Shown piece after piece: positions 1-6,223 of a stretch of DNA of 10,052 nt (positions within the stretch are counted from its first letter, which is position 1; every line of letters begins with the position of its first letter). The position numbers and the translations under genes were made by a program. Source of the DNA: Clostridiales bacterium (lineage in GTDB: Bacteria > Bacillota > Clostridia > Oscillospirales > QAMX01); contig JAEDMJ010000056.1 of assembly GCA_016303065.1 (NCBI GenBank), positions 1 through 10,052 of the forward strand. Reading direction: 5' to 3'. A model generated the notes under the pieces. It saw nothing but the letters and a program-made list of their open reading frames with translations, had not been told where the DNA came from and searched no databases.

Positions 1-320
1 TGGAGTTATCCGGCGGAGAGGGGCAGAAGCTTGCAATCCTTCGTGCGTTGAACAAAAAAACGCCGATACTCATATTGGATGAACCGACTGCGTCTCTCGA
101 CCCGATGGCAGAGTGCGAGATATATGATGAATATTTTGAAATCGCAAAGGAGAAGACGACAATTTTCGTGTCTCACCGCCTCGCGTCATCGACGGTTTCA
201 GACCATGTCGTTCTTTTTGAAAACGGACAGATCACAGAATATGGTTCGCATGCGGAACTCATGGAAATGAACGGAAAATATGCGCGTTTGTTTAATCTTC
301 AGGCAGATAAGTATATCTGA
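1..320 (+). CDS. ABC exporter, C-terminal part of ATP-binding domain (5' truncated by window)
   Basis: This is the end of an ATP-binding cassette protein. The reading frame enters at base 3 and already starts in the ABC signature (LSGGEGQK). It continues with Walker B plus the catalytic Glu (ILILDEPTASLDP), a D-loop and the switch His (IFVSHRLAS), and ends in the usual ENGQITEYGSHAEL and GKYARLFNLQA tail. That tail, with YARLFNLQ close to the stop, is typical of exporters with a membrane domain fused to the ATPase (the multidrug/peptide type), so the missing upstream part probably encodes six transmembrane helices. The ATPase sits on the cytoplasmic face and powers substrate export; the substrate cannot be told. 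A TTG at 48 could be read as a start, but coding clearly runs through it. Base composition looks more AT-rich than the genes to the right, by eye. It converges on the helicase operon. Confidence 0.9.
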   Translation, partial: ELSGGEGQKLAILRALNKKTPILILDEPTASLDPMAECEIYDEYFEIAKEKTTIFVSHRLASSTVSDHVVLFENGQITEYGSHAELMEMNGKYARLFNLQADKYI

Positions 321-333
321 TTCTGCATCCGAT

Positions 334-379
334 GCTTTACAGTGTGTTCCGTGATGTTCCGCGCGGGAAACAGTAAAGC
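334..379 (+). terminator. Possible weak terminator hairpin after the ABC gene
   Basis: An inverted repeat GCTTTAC (334-340) and GTAAAGC (373-379) begins 13 nt after the ABC stop codon. A second small stem, TTCC/GGAA around GCGCG (357-369), can form inside the loop. It is followed by GCATTTTACG, with only four T in a row, so as an intrinsic terminator it is poor. It could help end ABC transcripts together with the stronger hairpin at 519-552, or be chance. Confidence 0.3.
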
Positions 380-518
380 GCATTTTACGCCGCCGTGAAA
401 TTCTTCGTGCAGGTCTGTGCCTTACGGCGCAAAATTCGGGTTGCGCGGGTTTTCAAAACAGACAGGTTATTTTGAGAATACGCGGCAAAGGGTGTGCGTG
501 GATAATGTCGCGCAGCAA

Positions 519-552
519 AACCGGCCTCGATCTTTTCGGATCGGGGCCGGTT
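519..552. terminator. Intrinsic terminator hairpin between convergent genes, likely bidirectional
   Basis: A 14-bp stem (519-532 with 539-552, one G-T pair, loop TTTTCG) rich in GC lies between the converging ABC gene and helicase operon. Read on the minus strand, the stem ends in a run of four U (GGTTTTGC), which fits a terminator for the tex-metA-helicase operon about 66 nt past the helicase stop. On the plus strand it is followed by a U-rich but broken tract (GTCTTCT), so it may also stop ABC transcripts. Confidence 0.7.
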
Positions 553-583
553 GTCTTCTAAATGCCGCTGAAATGCCGTCCTG

Positions 584-602
584 CCAGGCGTTTGACGCTT
601 GG
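584..602. repeat. Small hairpin just past the helicase stop codon
   Basis: An 8-bp stem with one G-T pair (584-591 with 595-602) has a three-base loop (TTG). It lies 15 nt beyond the helicase stop codon on the minus strand. On the plus strand a T5 run comes only five bases after the stem, and on the minus strand there is no U run, so terminator function is weakly supported. The rest of 321-617 holds no gene that I can support. Confidence 0.3.
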
Positions 603-617
603 GGAGATTTTTCGGCG

Positions 618-2774
618 TCAGGGTTCTTCTCTGGAAAGCTTCATCTTCCAGCTTATTTTTCTTTCGGCGGTCATTCCGTCGAAGAGAATGACGTAAGCCC
701 GAAGGTCGCGGTCGCTGCCCGTGACCGTGCCCGGGCCGAAGACCGGATGCGCGACGCGGTCGCCTTTTTGAAACAGGGGCTCCGATCCGGCATACGCGCT
801 TTTTTCGTCGGCCTCGACGAAGGTTTTTGCTCCCTTGAGAAGATTTTCGGAAAGCTCAGTTTCGTAGTTCAAAAGGGACTTGTCTATTCCCAGAACGAAC
901 CGGGAGGGAAAGCGGAAAGAGCCGTCGAAGTTCTTGCCCTCGGAATCGGAGAGAAAGAGCCCCCGCATTGCCCGGGTCAAGGCCACAAAGGCGAGACGGC
1001 GTTCTTCCTCCATCGCCTCGCGGGTTCTGGTTTTTTTCGAGGGGAAAATCCCTTCTTCGAGGGAGGCGACGAAGACATAGGGAAACTCCAGGCCCTTTGC
1101 GGCGTGTACGGTCATGAGTTTCACGGCATCGCTTTCGGGAAGCGCGTCGGAATTTGTAAAGAGGGCGACGTGCCGCATATAGCTTACAAGCGTCGTTTCC
1201 TCGCCGCAGGTCGTTTCGTAGATATAGATCGACTGTTTCAGCTCGGCGAGGTTGTCGAGTCTGTCGGACGCGCCCTCCGTGCGGAGCATGGCTTCGTATC
1301 CGCTTTCGTCGAGAATCGCGGCGAGCAGCTCCGAAATGGGCATTCCGGGCGCCGCGGCGGTGAACCGCTCCACGAGCGAAAGGAATTTTCCGGCTTTTGT
1401 GCCCTTGAAAAGGTCTTCGCCGGCGCAGCGTTCAAGCGCGGTATAGAGGGAACAGCCGTGCTCGCCGGCGTAGGCGCGGAGGCGGTTCATCCGCGATTCT
1501 CCGATGTTCCGCTTCGGACGGTTTACGACGCGGGAGAAGGAAAGGTCGTCCCGGAACGCAACAAGCCGGAGATAGGACAGGGCGTCCTTTATCTCGCTGC
1601 GGTCAAAGAACTGGACTCCGCTGTATATCGTATAGGGAATCTCGCGGCGGAGAAGGGTTTCTTCAAGCTGGCGCGTCACGAAATGGGAGCGGTAAAGCAC
1701 GGCTATATCCGAAAGGGCAACTCCGGAGCCGGAGAGACGGAGTATTTCCTCGGCGATCCGCAGGGATTCGGCTTCCTGGGTCTTATGGTGGCTGTACACG
1801 GGAAGGGAGCCGGAGGGCTGCATGGAGACGAGAGCTTTTTCTATGCGGTTTTTGTTCAGGGAAATAAGCGAATTGGCCGCGGCGACTATCTCGGGCGAGG
1901 AGCGGTAGTTTTCGTTCAGGAATATCGTCTTTGCTCCGGGAAAATTCTTTTCAAAGTCCAAAAGGAATCTCACGTCCGCGCCGCGCCAGGAATAGACCGT
2001 CTGGTCCGGGTCGCCCACGATGAAGAGGTTTTTGTGGGTGCCGCAGAGCGTTTGCATAAGGCGGTACTGGGGTTCGTCGATGTCCTGGAACTCGTCGATC
2101 ATTATGTATTCAAGCCTCTGACGCCATTTCCGGCCGATATCCGGAAATTCGTCGAAGATGTGAAGCGTGAAAACGATGAGGTCGTTGTAATCCAGGGCAA
2201 AGCATTTTTTCTCCTGCCAGAGATAGCCGTAAAAGATTATGTCGCGTGAGGAGCGGGCCTCGTCGTATTTTCTGCGGAGCTCGTCAAGAGGAAGAGCCAG
2301 CATATCCCGGTAGTATTCGGGGTCGTCGTGCCATTTTCGAATCTCGATCATGTCGCGAGCGGCGGAAAAAGTCATGTCGCGGAGGGAAAGCCCTCTTTCT
2401 TCGTATATGACGGCGAGCATCGCGTCAATGTCGGAATTGTCGATAACGAGAAAATTTTCCGGATAGCCGACGGCGTGTGAATCCTCGGAGAGCACAGTGA
2501 CGCAAAAGCTGTGAAAGGTGCAGATAAGCCCGGTGTCTCCGTCTCCGGTGAGCTCGCGTATCCTGCGGCGCATCTCTGCGGCGGCCTTGTTTGTAAACGT
2601 GACGCAGAGGATGTTGTAGGGAAGAACGCCCAGTTCGTTTACGAGGTATGCGAAACGGTGGGTGAGCGTTCTGGTTTTTCCGCTTCCGGCTCCGGCAATG
2701 ACCCGCACGAATCCTTCCGTGGAGGTAACGGCAAGGCGCTGGCTCCCGCTGAGGCTGTTTTGGACTTCGGACAT
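618..2774 (-). CDS. pcrA: UvrD/PcrA-like superfamily 1A DNA helicase
   Basis: This is a 718-aa ATP-dependent 3'-5' DNA helicase, close to the usual family length. All SF1A motifs are visible in order: Q motif (LSGSQRLAV, 8-16), Walker A (AGAGSGKT, 27-34), motif Ia (FTNKAAAEM, 60-68), motif II (DEFQD, 227-231), motif III (GDPDQTVYSWRGA, 254-266), motif IV (NYRSS, 289-293), motif V (TVHAAKGLEF, 555-564) and motif VI (EEERRLAFVALTRA, about 589-602). The last 50 residues (GDRVAHPVFGPGTV onward) resemble the C-terminal Tudor-like domain that in PcrA/UvrD contacts RNA polymerase. The family works in repair, replication-fork upkeep and removal of RNA polymerase or recombinase from DNA. The start is supported by AAAGGAG 10 nt upstream. 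It is the last gene of the tex-metA operon. The exact paralogue (PcrA or another UvrD-type helicase) is less certain than the family. Confidence 0.93.
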   Translation of the reverse strand: MSEVQNSLSGSQRLAVTSTEGFVRVIAGAGSGKTRTLTHRFAYLVNELGVLPYNILCVTFTNKAAAEMRRRIRELTGDGDTGLICTFHSFCVTVLSEDSHAVGYPENFLVIDNSDIDAMLAVIYEERGLSLRDMTFSAARDMIEIRKWHDDPEYYRDMLALPLDELRRKYDEARSSRDIIFYGYLWQEKKCFALDYNDLIVFTLHIFDEFPDIGRKWRQRLEYIMIDEFQDIDEPQYRLMQTLCGTHKNLFIVGDPDQTVYSWRGADVRFLLDFEKNFPGAKTIFLNENYRSSPEIVAAANSLISLNKNRIEKALVSMQPSGSLPVYSHHKTQEAESLRIAEEILRLSGSGVALSDIAVLYRSHFVTRQLEETLLRREIPYTIYSGVQFFDRSEIKDALSYLRLVAFRDDLSFSRVVNRPKRNIGESRMNRLRAYAGEHGCSLYTALERCAGEDLFKGTKAGKFLSLVERFTAAAPGMPISELLAAILDESGYEAMLRTEGASDRLDNLAELKQSIYIYETTCGEETTLVSYMRHVALFTNSDALPESDAVKLMTVHAAKGLEFPYVFVASLEEGIFPSKKTRTREAMEEERRLAFVALTRAMRGLFLSDSEGKNFDGSFRFPSRFVLGIDKSLLNYETELSENLLKGAKTFVEADEKSAYAGSEPLFQKGDRVAHPVFGPGTVTGSDRDLRAYVILFDGMTAERKISWKMKLSREEP

Positions 2775-2784
2775 GGGGCGTTCG

Positions 2785-2791
2785 CTCCTTT
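2785..2791 (-). promoter_or_regulatory. Ribosome binding site of the helicase gene
   Basis: On the minus strand AAAGGAG lies 10 nt before the ATG at 2774-2772. It supports that start, which also leaves the expected short N-terminus before the Q motif. Confidence 0.75.
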
Positions 2792-2796
2792 CGTGG

Positions 2797-2822
2797 TTTT
2801 TTCCCGAAATTCGGATAAAAAA
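2797..2822. repeat. Inverted repeat with A/T-tract arms between metA and helicase genes
   Basis: T6 (2797-2802) and A6 (2817-2822) flank a small palindromic core, CCGAAATTCGG (2804-2814). On the minus-strand transcript this could fold into one mostly A-U hairpin directly after the metA stop codon. It lacks a strong GC stem followed by a U run, so it is more likely an intercistronic RNA structure than a full terminator. No promoter that I trust lies in this 51-nt gap. Confidence 0.35.
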
Positions 2823-2825
2823 GCT

Positions 2826-3740
2826 TCAGAGCTGATTGAGGTCGTACGGCGTTGACTGGTAGACGTAATAGTTCAGCCAGTTGGTGTAGAGGAGGTGGGC
2901 GTGGGCCCGCCAGTTCTGGATCGGTATCTGCGCGGGATCGTCGTTGGGGAAATAGTTCGCGGGGATTTCGATGGGAAGTCCCTTTTCGAGGTCGCGGAAA
3001 TACTCTCCGGCCAGGGTGTTTGCGTCGTATTCTGAGTGACCCGTGACGAAGATGAGCCGTCCCCCGTTGGCGGTGATTATATACGGCCCGGCGACGTCGG
3101 AAAGCGAGAGGATCTCAAGCTCGGGATTTGAAAGCACGTCTTCAAGGCTGATGTCGGTATGGCGGGAGTGGGGGGCAAAAAAGCGGTCGTCAAATCCGCG
3201 CACGAGCGGCGTTTTCGGGTCGGTGACGCTGTGGCGGAACACGCCGAAAAGCTTTTTTTCAAGGGGAACTTTTCTGACCCCGAAATGATAGTAAAGCCCC
3301 GCCTGGGCGCCCCAGCAGATGTGAAACACGGAGTGGACGTGGGTTTTGCTCCATTCCATTATGCCGCAGAGCTCGTCCCAGTAGTCGACCTCGTCAAACT
3401 CAAGCTGTTCCACCGGCGCGCCGGTGATTATCATTCCGTCGTAGCGAAGGTGCTTCACTTCGTCAAAGGTCTTGTAAAAAGAGAGAAGATGCTCGGCGGA
3501 GGTGTTTTTTGAAGTGTGGGACGAGACCTGGAGAAGATCGATTTCTATCTGGAGCGGCGTGTTTGAAAGGCAGCGGAAGATCTGGGTCTCCGTTGCCTGT
3601 TTGTTCGGCATCAGATTCAGAAAAAGAATTCGGAGAGGGCGGATGTCCTGATGCGACGCCCTGTTTTCGCTCATTACAAAGATGTGTTCGTTTTCGAGAA
3701 CCGCCCTTGCGGGAAGGCTGTCGGCAATCTTTATGGGCAT
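2826..3740 (-). CDS. metA: Homoserine O-acyltransferase, predicted acetyl-CoA dependent
   Basis: This 304-aa cytoplasmic enzyme activates homoserine by O-acylation, the first committed step of methionine synthesis. The N-terminus (MPIKIADSLPARAVL) matches the family start, and length is close to the 309 aa of E. coli MetA. The catalytic triad sits at canonical numbers: Cys142 (HICWGAQAG, nucleophile), His235 and Glu237 (GHSEYD). Residue 111 is Glu (TGAPVEQLEF). In this family Glu111 is known to favour acetyl-CoA, while Gly111 favours succinyl-CoA, so the product is probably O-acetylhomoserine (metAA) despite frequent annotation as a succinyltransferase. The ATG overlaps the end of tex by 10 nt, and GGAGGTAA lies just upstream within tex, pointing to coupled translation. 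No other methionine gene and no SAM or T-box leader is visible nearby. Confidence 0.95.
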   Translation of the reverse strand: MPIKIADSLPARAVLENEHIFVMSENRASHQDIRPLRILFLNLMPNKQATETQIFRCLSNTPLQIEIDLLQVSSHTSKNTSAEHLLSFYKTFDEVKHLRYDGMIITGAPVEQLEFDEVDYWDELCGIMEWSKTHVHSVFHICWGAQAGLYYHFGVRKVPLEKKLFGVFRHSVTDPKTPLVRGFDDRFFAPHSRHTDISLEDVLSNPELEILSLSDVAGPYIITANGGRLIFVTGHSEYDANTLAGEYFRDLEKGLPIEIPANYFPNDDPAQIPIQNWRAHAHLLYTNWLNYYVYQSTPYDLNQL

Positions 3741-5923
3741 TTTGTGTTACCTCCGTTTTGTAAGGTTTTTTTTGAACCGGAACGCAGACTCAAAGAGATG
3801 CGTTTTCTTGCGGGATCGACGGAAAGCACCGTTGCGTCCACAATGTCCCCGATTTTGACGGCTTCGGACGGGTGGCGGACGCGGCGGTCGGAAATTTCGG
3901 AAATGTGGACGAGTCCGTCCTGGTGGACGCCGATGTCAACGAACGCGCCGAAGTCCACCACGTTTCTCACCGTTCCGCGGATGACCATTCCGGGGCGGAG
4001 ATCGTTCATGTCCATGACGTCGGTTCTGAGCATCGGAGCGGGAAGCTCGTCGCGGGGGTCGCGGCGGGGCTTTGAAAGTTCGGCGAGAATGTCGGAAACG
4101 GTGACTTCACCGATCCCGGCCGCCTCGGCAAGCTTCTTTGTTCCGAGCTTTTCGGCGCGGAGGGAGAGAAGGGGAAGTCCTTTTTCGGCGTCTTCGGGGG
4201 TATAGCCGCAGAGTTCGAGAATCTTCTTTGCGGCGGCGTAGGATTCGGGGTGTATGGAGGTGTTGTCAAGGGGCTCGTCTCCGCCGGAAATGCGGAGAAA
4301 ACCCGCGCACTGGACAAACGCCGCAGGACCGAGGCGGGGAACCTTGAGAAGCTGGCGGCGGTTCGTGAACGCGCCGTTCTTTTCGCGGTAGGCAACGACG
4401 GCCTTTGCCGTGGAGGGGCCGAGTCCGGCGACGTATGACAAAAGCGAGGCGGACGCCGTGTTAAGATCGACGCCGACGCTGTTGACGCAGCTTTCGACGG
4501 TTCCCGCAAGAGTTTCGGAAAGCCGGGCCTGGGGCATATCGTGCTGGTACTGCCCGACGCCGATGGATTTCGGATCGATCTTTACAAGTTCTGCCAGGGG
4601 GTCCTGAAGCCGGCGGGCTATCGACACGGCGCTTCGGAGACTTACGTCGAAGTCGGGAAATTCCTCGGCTCCGAGCTTCGAGGCGGAGTATACCGACGCG
4701 CCGGCCTCGCTGACCATCATATACGCCGTTCCGGGGTGCTCCCTGACGAGCCCGGAGACGAATATCTCGCTTTCGCGGGAGGCGGTGCCGTTTCCGACGG
4801 CGATGACTTCGACGCCGTGACGGCGGATCATTTCGCCGAGCCTGGCGGCGGCCTCCGCGGTGCGGCTGTGAGGCGGCGTGGGGTAGACGACGCCGGTTTC
4901 GAGAACCTTTCCCGTCGGGTCGACCACGGCGATCTTGCATCCGGTGCGGTAAGCCGGGTCAAAGCCCATTACGGTGCGCCCTTTGAGCGGGGGCTGCATC
5001 AGAAGCTGTCGGAGGTTCAAAGCGAAAGTGCGGATGGACTGCTCCGCCGCGGCCGCGGTAAGGTCGGAGCGCAGCTCGCGCTCCGCGCTTGGGGCGATGA
5101 GGCGTGAATAGGAGTCGCGGGCGGCCCCGGTGACAAAATCGGCGTCGGAAGCTTTGGCGCCGGGCCTGACGACGCGGCTGACGATCCTTTTTTCGGCCGC
5201 CGCAGCGTCCGCCCGGACGGCGATACGGAGAAAGCCCTCCTTCTCTCCGCGGTCGAGAGCAAGTATCTGATGGGGCTGGAGCCGGGAGGCGGAGGACGAA
5301 AAGTCCCGGTAGAGACCGTAGACGGATTCCTCGTCATTAGCCGGGGACGACACCAGTTCGGCGCTTTTTGAATAGAGCTCGCGGATGCGGCGGCGCACCT
5401 CGGCGTCGTCGGAAATGCGTTCGGCGATTATGTCGGAAGCCCCGGCCAGGGCGGAGGCGGCATCCGGAACGCCTTTTTCGGCGTCGATATAGTCCCCGGC
5501 CAGAACCTCCGGGGAGGGAGCCGACGGATCCTGGCAGAAGATCGCATCGGCAAGCGGCGCAAGTCCCTTTTCCGCGGCGGCAGTGGCGCGTGTGCGGCGC
5601 TTTTGCCTGTACGGACGGTAAAGGTCTTCGACTTCGGCAAGGGTTTTGGCCGAAGCGATTGCGGCGGCAAGCCCGTCGGTGAGTTTGCCCTGGTCGGATA
5701 TGGCGGAGACGACCTCCGCGCGGCGCTTATCGAGTCCGCGCAGATAGGAGAGCCTGTCGGAAAGCTCGCGGAGAACCTGGTCGTCCATTGAGCCGGTGAG
5801 CTCTTTGCGGTAACGGGCGATAAATGGAATCGTGTTTCCCTCGTCGATGAGGTCTATGACGTTTGAAACGTGTTCGGCTTTAAGTTTCAGCTCGGATGCG
5901 AGCAAGACAGCGTGTTTATCCAT
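3731..5923 (-). CDS. tex: Tex, RNA-binding transcription accessory protein
   Basis: This 730-aa protein has the complete Tex architecture. It carries an N-terminal helical/HTH region with the family hallmark (TIPFIARYRKELTG, 31-44) and a linker with LEDLYRPY-like sequence (VEDLYRPYRQKRRTRAT, 98-113). The YqgF/RNase H-like domain begins at about 316 (VMGFDPAYRTGCK). The helix-hairpin-helix region spans about 483-545 (VDLNTASASLL, GLGPSTAKAVV), and a C-terminal S1 RNA-binding domain spans about 642-714 (GTVRNVVDFGAFVDIG, GLVHISEIS). Tex proteins bind nucleic acids and are linked to transcription and RNA metabolism; their exact biochemical activity is not settled. The ATG at 5923 gives the standard N-terminus, but the ribosome binding site is weak (GGGATG, 11 nt spacing). 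It is the first gene of the operon, behind a strong promoter, and its stop lies inside metA. Confidence 0.95.
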   Translation of the reverse strand: MDKHAVLLASELKLKAEHVSNVIDLIDEGNTIPFIARYRKELTGSMDDQVLRELSDRLSYLRGLDKRRAEVVSAISDQGKLTDGLAAAIASAKTLAEVEDLYRPYRQKRRTRATAAAEKGLAPLADAIFCQDPSAPSPEVLAGDYIDAEKGVPDAASALAGASDIIAERISDDAEVRRRIRELYSKSAELVSSPANDEESVYGLYRDFSSSASRLQPHQILALDRGEKEGFLRIAVRADAAAAEKRIVSRVVRPGAKASDADFVTGAARDSYSRLIAPSAERELRSDLTAAAAEQSIRTFALNLRQLLMQPPLKGRTVMGFDPAYRTGCKIAVVDPTGKVLETGVVYPTPPHSRTAEAAARLGEMIRRHGVEVIAVGNGTASRESEIFVSGLVREHPGTAYMMVSEAGASVYSASKLGAEEFPDFDVSLRSAVSIARRLQDPLAELVKIDPKSIGVGQYQHDMPQARLSETLAGTVESCVNSVGVDLNTASASLLSYVAGLGPSTAKAVVAYREKNGAFTNRRQLLKVPRLGPAAFVQCAGFLRISGGDEPLDNTSIHPESYAAAKKILELCGYTPEDAEKGLPLLSLRAEKLGTKKLAEAAGIGEVTVSDILAELSKPRRDPRDELPAPMLRTDVMDMNDLRPGMVIRGTVRNVVDFGAFVDIGVHQDGLVHISEISDRRVRHPSEAVKIGDIVDATVLSVDPARKRISLSLRSGSKKTLQNGGNTKCP
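3747..3754 (-). promoter_or_regulatory. Ribosome binding site of metA, inside the end of tex
   Basis: A near-perfect GGAGGTAA on the minus strand precedes the metA ATG (3740-3738) by 6 nt. It lies within the final codons of tex, so ribosomes finishing tex arrive at the metA start. Confidence 0.8.
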
Positions 5924-5991
5924 GTTTGTTATTTCATCCCGAATAAATAATACGGCGGCAAAATTGCGCCGGGCCGGCAGAATATCAATAA

Positions 5992-6020
5992 ATTATACCA
6001 TATATCGTAGATATTGTAAA
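5992..6020 (-). promoter_or_regulatory. Sigma-A-type promoter for the tex-metA-helicase operon
   Basis: On the minus strand the -35 TTTACA (6020-6015) and -10 TATAAT (5997-5992) are separated by 17 nt. TGG directly before the -10 makes an extended -10 element. The predicted transcript starts near 5985, leaving about 60 nt of leader before tex. The leader holds a small hairpin (GGCGCAA/TTGCCGCC, around 5954-5970) but no recognised riboswitch. Confidence 0.75.
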
Positions 6021-6101
6021 GTCTGCGGAGAACATTCGTTTATTGCCGGCGACGGTCGGGGGCGGCGCTTTTGAAGCGGATTTTCGCCGTGGGTTCGGCA
6101 A

Positions 6102-6131
6102 GCTGCGTTTTGGGGCGCGCAGACGCGCAGC
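6102..6131. repeat. Short inverted repeat in the tex-smc intergenic region
   Basis: GCTGCG pairs with CGCAGC across an 18-nt loop, and a nested GCGCG-CAGA-CGCGC hairpin can form instead. It lies upstream of the smc promoter. In GC-rich DNA such short repeats arise often by chance, so no role is assigned. Confidence 0.25.
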
Positions 6132-6157
6132 CGGAGGCGGTATGGGTGAAAAAAACC

Positions 6158-6186
6158 TTGATTTTTAACCGGCGCCGTGCTACAAT
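6158..6186 (+). promoter_or_regulatory. Sigma-A-type promoter for smc-ftsY
   Basis: The -35 TTGATT (6158-6163) and -10 TACAAT (6181-6186) are spaced by 17 nt, and TGC before the -10 gives an extended -10. The expected transcript starts near 6193, about 30 nt ahead of the smc ATG. This implies smc has its own promoter here rather than depending on an upstream rnc. Confidence 0.7.
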
Positions 6187-6213
6187 ATTAAAATTGATGA
6201 GTATTGCTTAAAC

Positions 6214-6217
6214 GGAG
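6214..6217 (+). promoter_or_regulatory. Ribosome binding site of smc
   Basis: GGAG lies 6 nt before the ATG at 6224. The resulting N-terminus, MFLTSLELVGFKSF, matches the conserved SMC start, so this start is well supported. Confidence 0.7.
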
Positions 6218-6223
6218 CGTATA

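Larger units (their letters stand above)
5924..6223. other. Divergent intergenic region, 300 bp, no gene seen
   Basis: This region separates tex from smc. It holds one promoter per strand and about 135 bp between the two -35 boxes (6021-6157) that is GC-rich and without a supported gene. Within it GCTGCG (6102-6107) and CGCAGC (6126-6131) form an inverted repeat, and GCGCG/CGCGC (6115-6119 and 6124-6128) can form a competing short hairpin. No tRNA, small RNA or operator could be recognised. Confidence 0.6.

Noticed and set aside
560..581. Direct repeat AAATGCCG occurring twice close together
   Set aside because: Two copies of eight bases without further copies or spacer pattern are not a meaningful array.
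417..2249. 610-codon open frame on the plus strand
   Set aside because: It lies antisense to the clearly conserved helicase gene, has no recognisable domain, and arises from GC-biased codon use on the other strand.
4541..5107. 188-codon plus-strand frame inside tex
   Set aside because: It is antisense to the YqgF and helical regions of tex, without a ribosome binding site or family resemblance.
5930..5938. Two-codon minus-strand mini frame (ATG AAA TAA) in the tex leader
   Set aside because: It has no Shine-Dalgarno sequence in front, and such a triplet set is common by chance; no attenuator structure accompanies it.
5954..5979. Possible riboswitch or attenuator in the tex leader
   Set aside because: Only a short, bulged hairpin can be drawn, with no U run and no known aptamer core.
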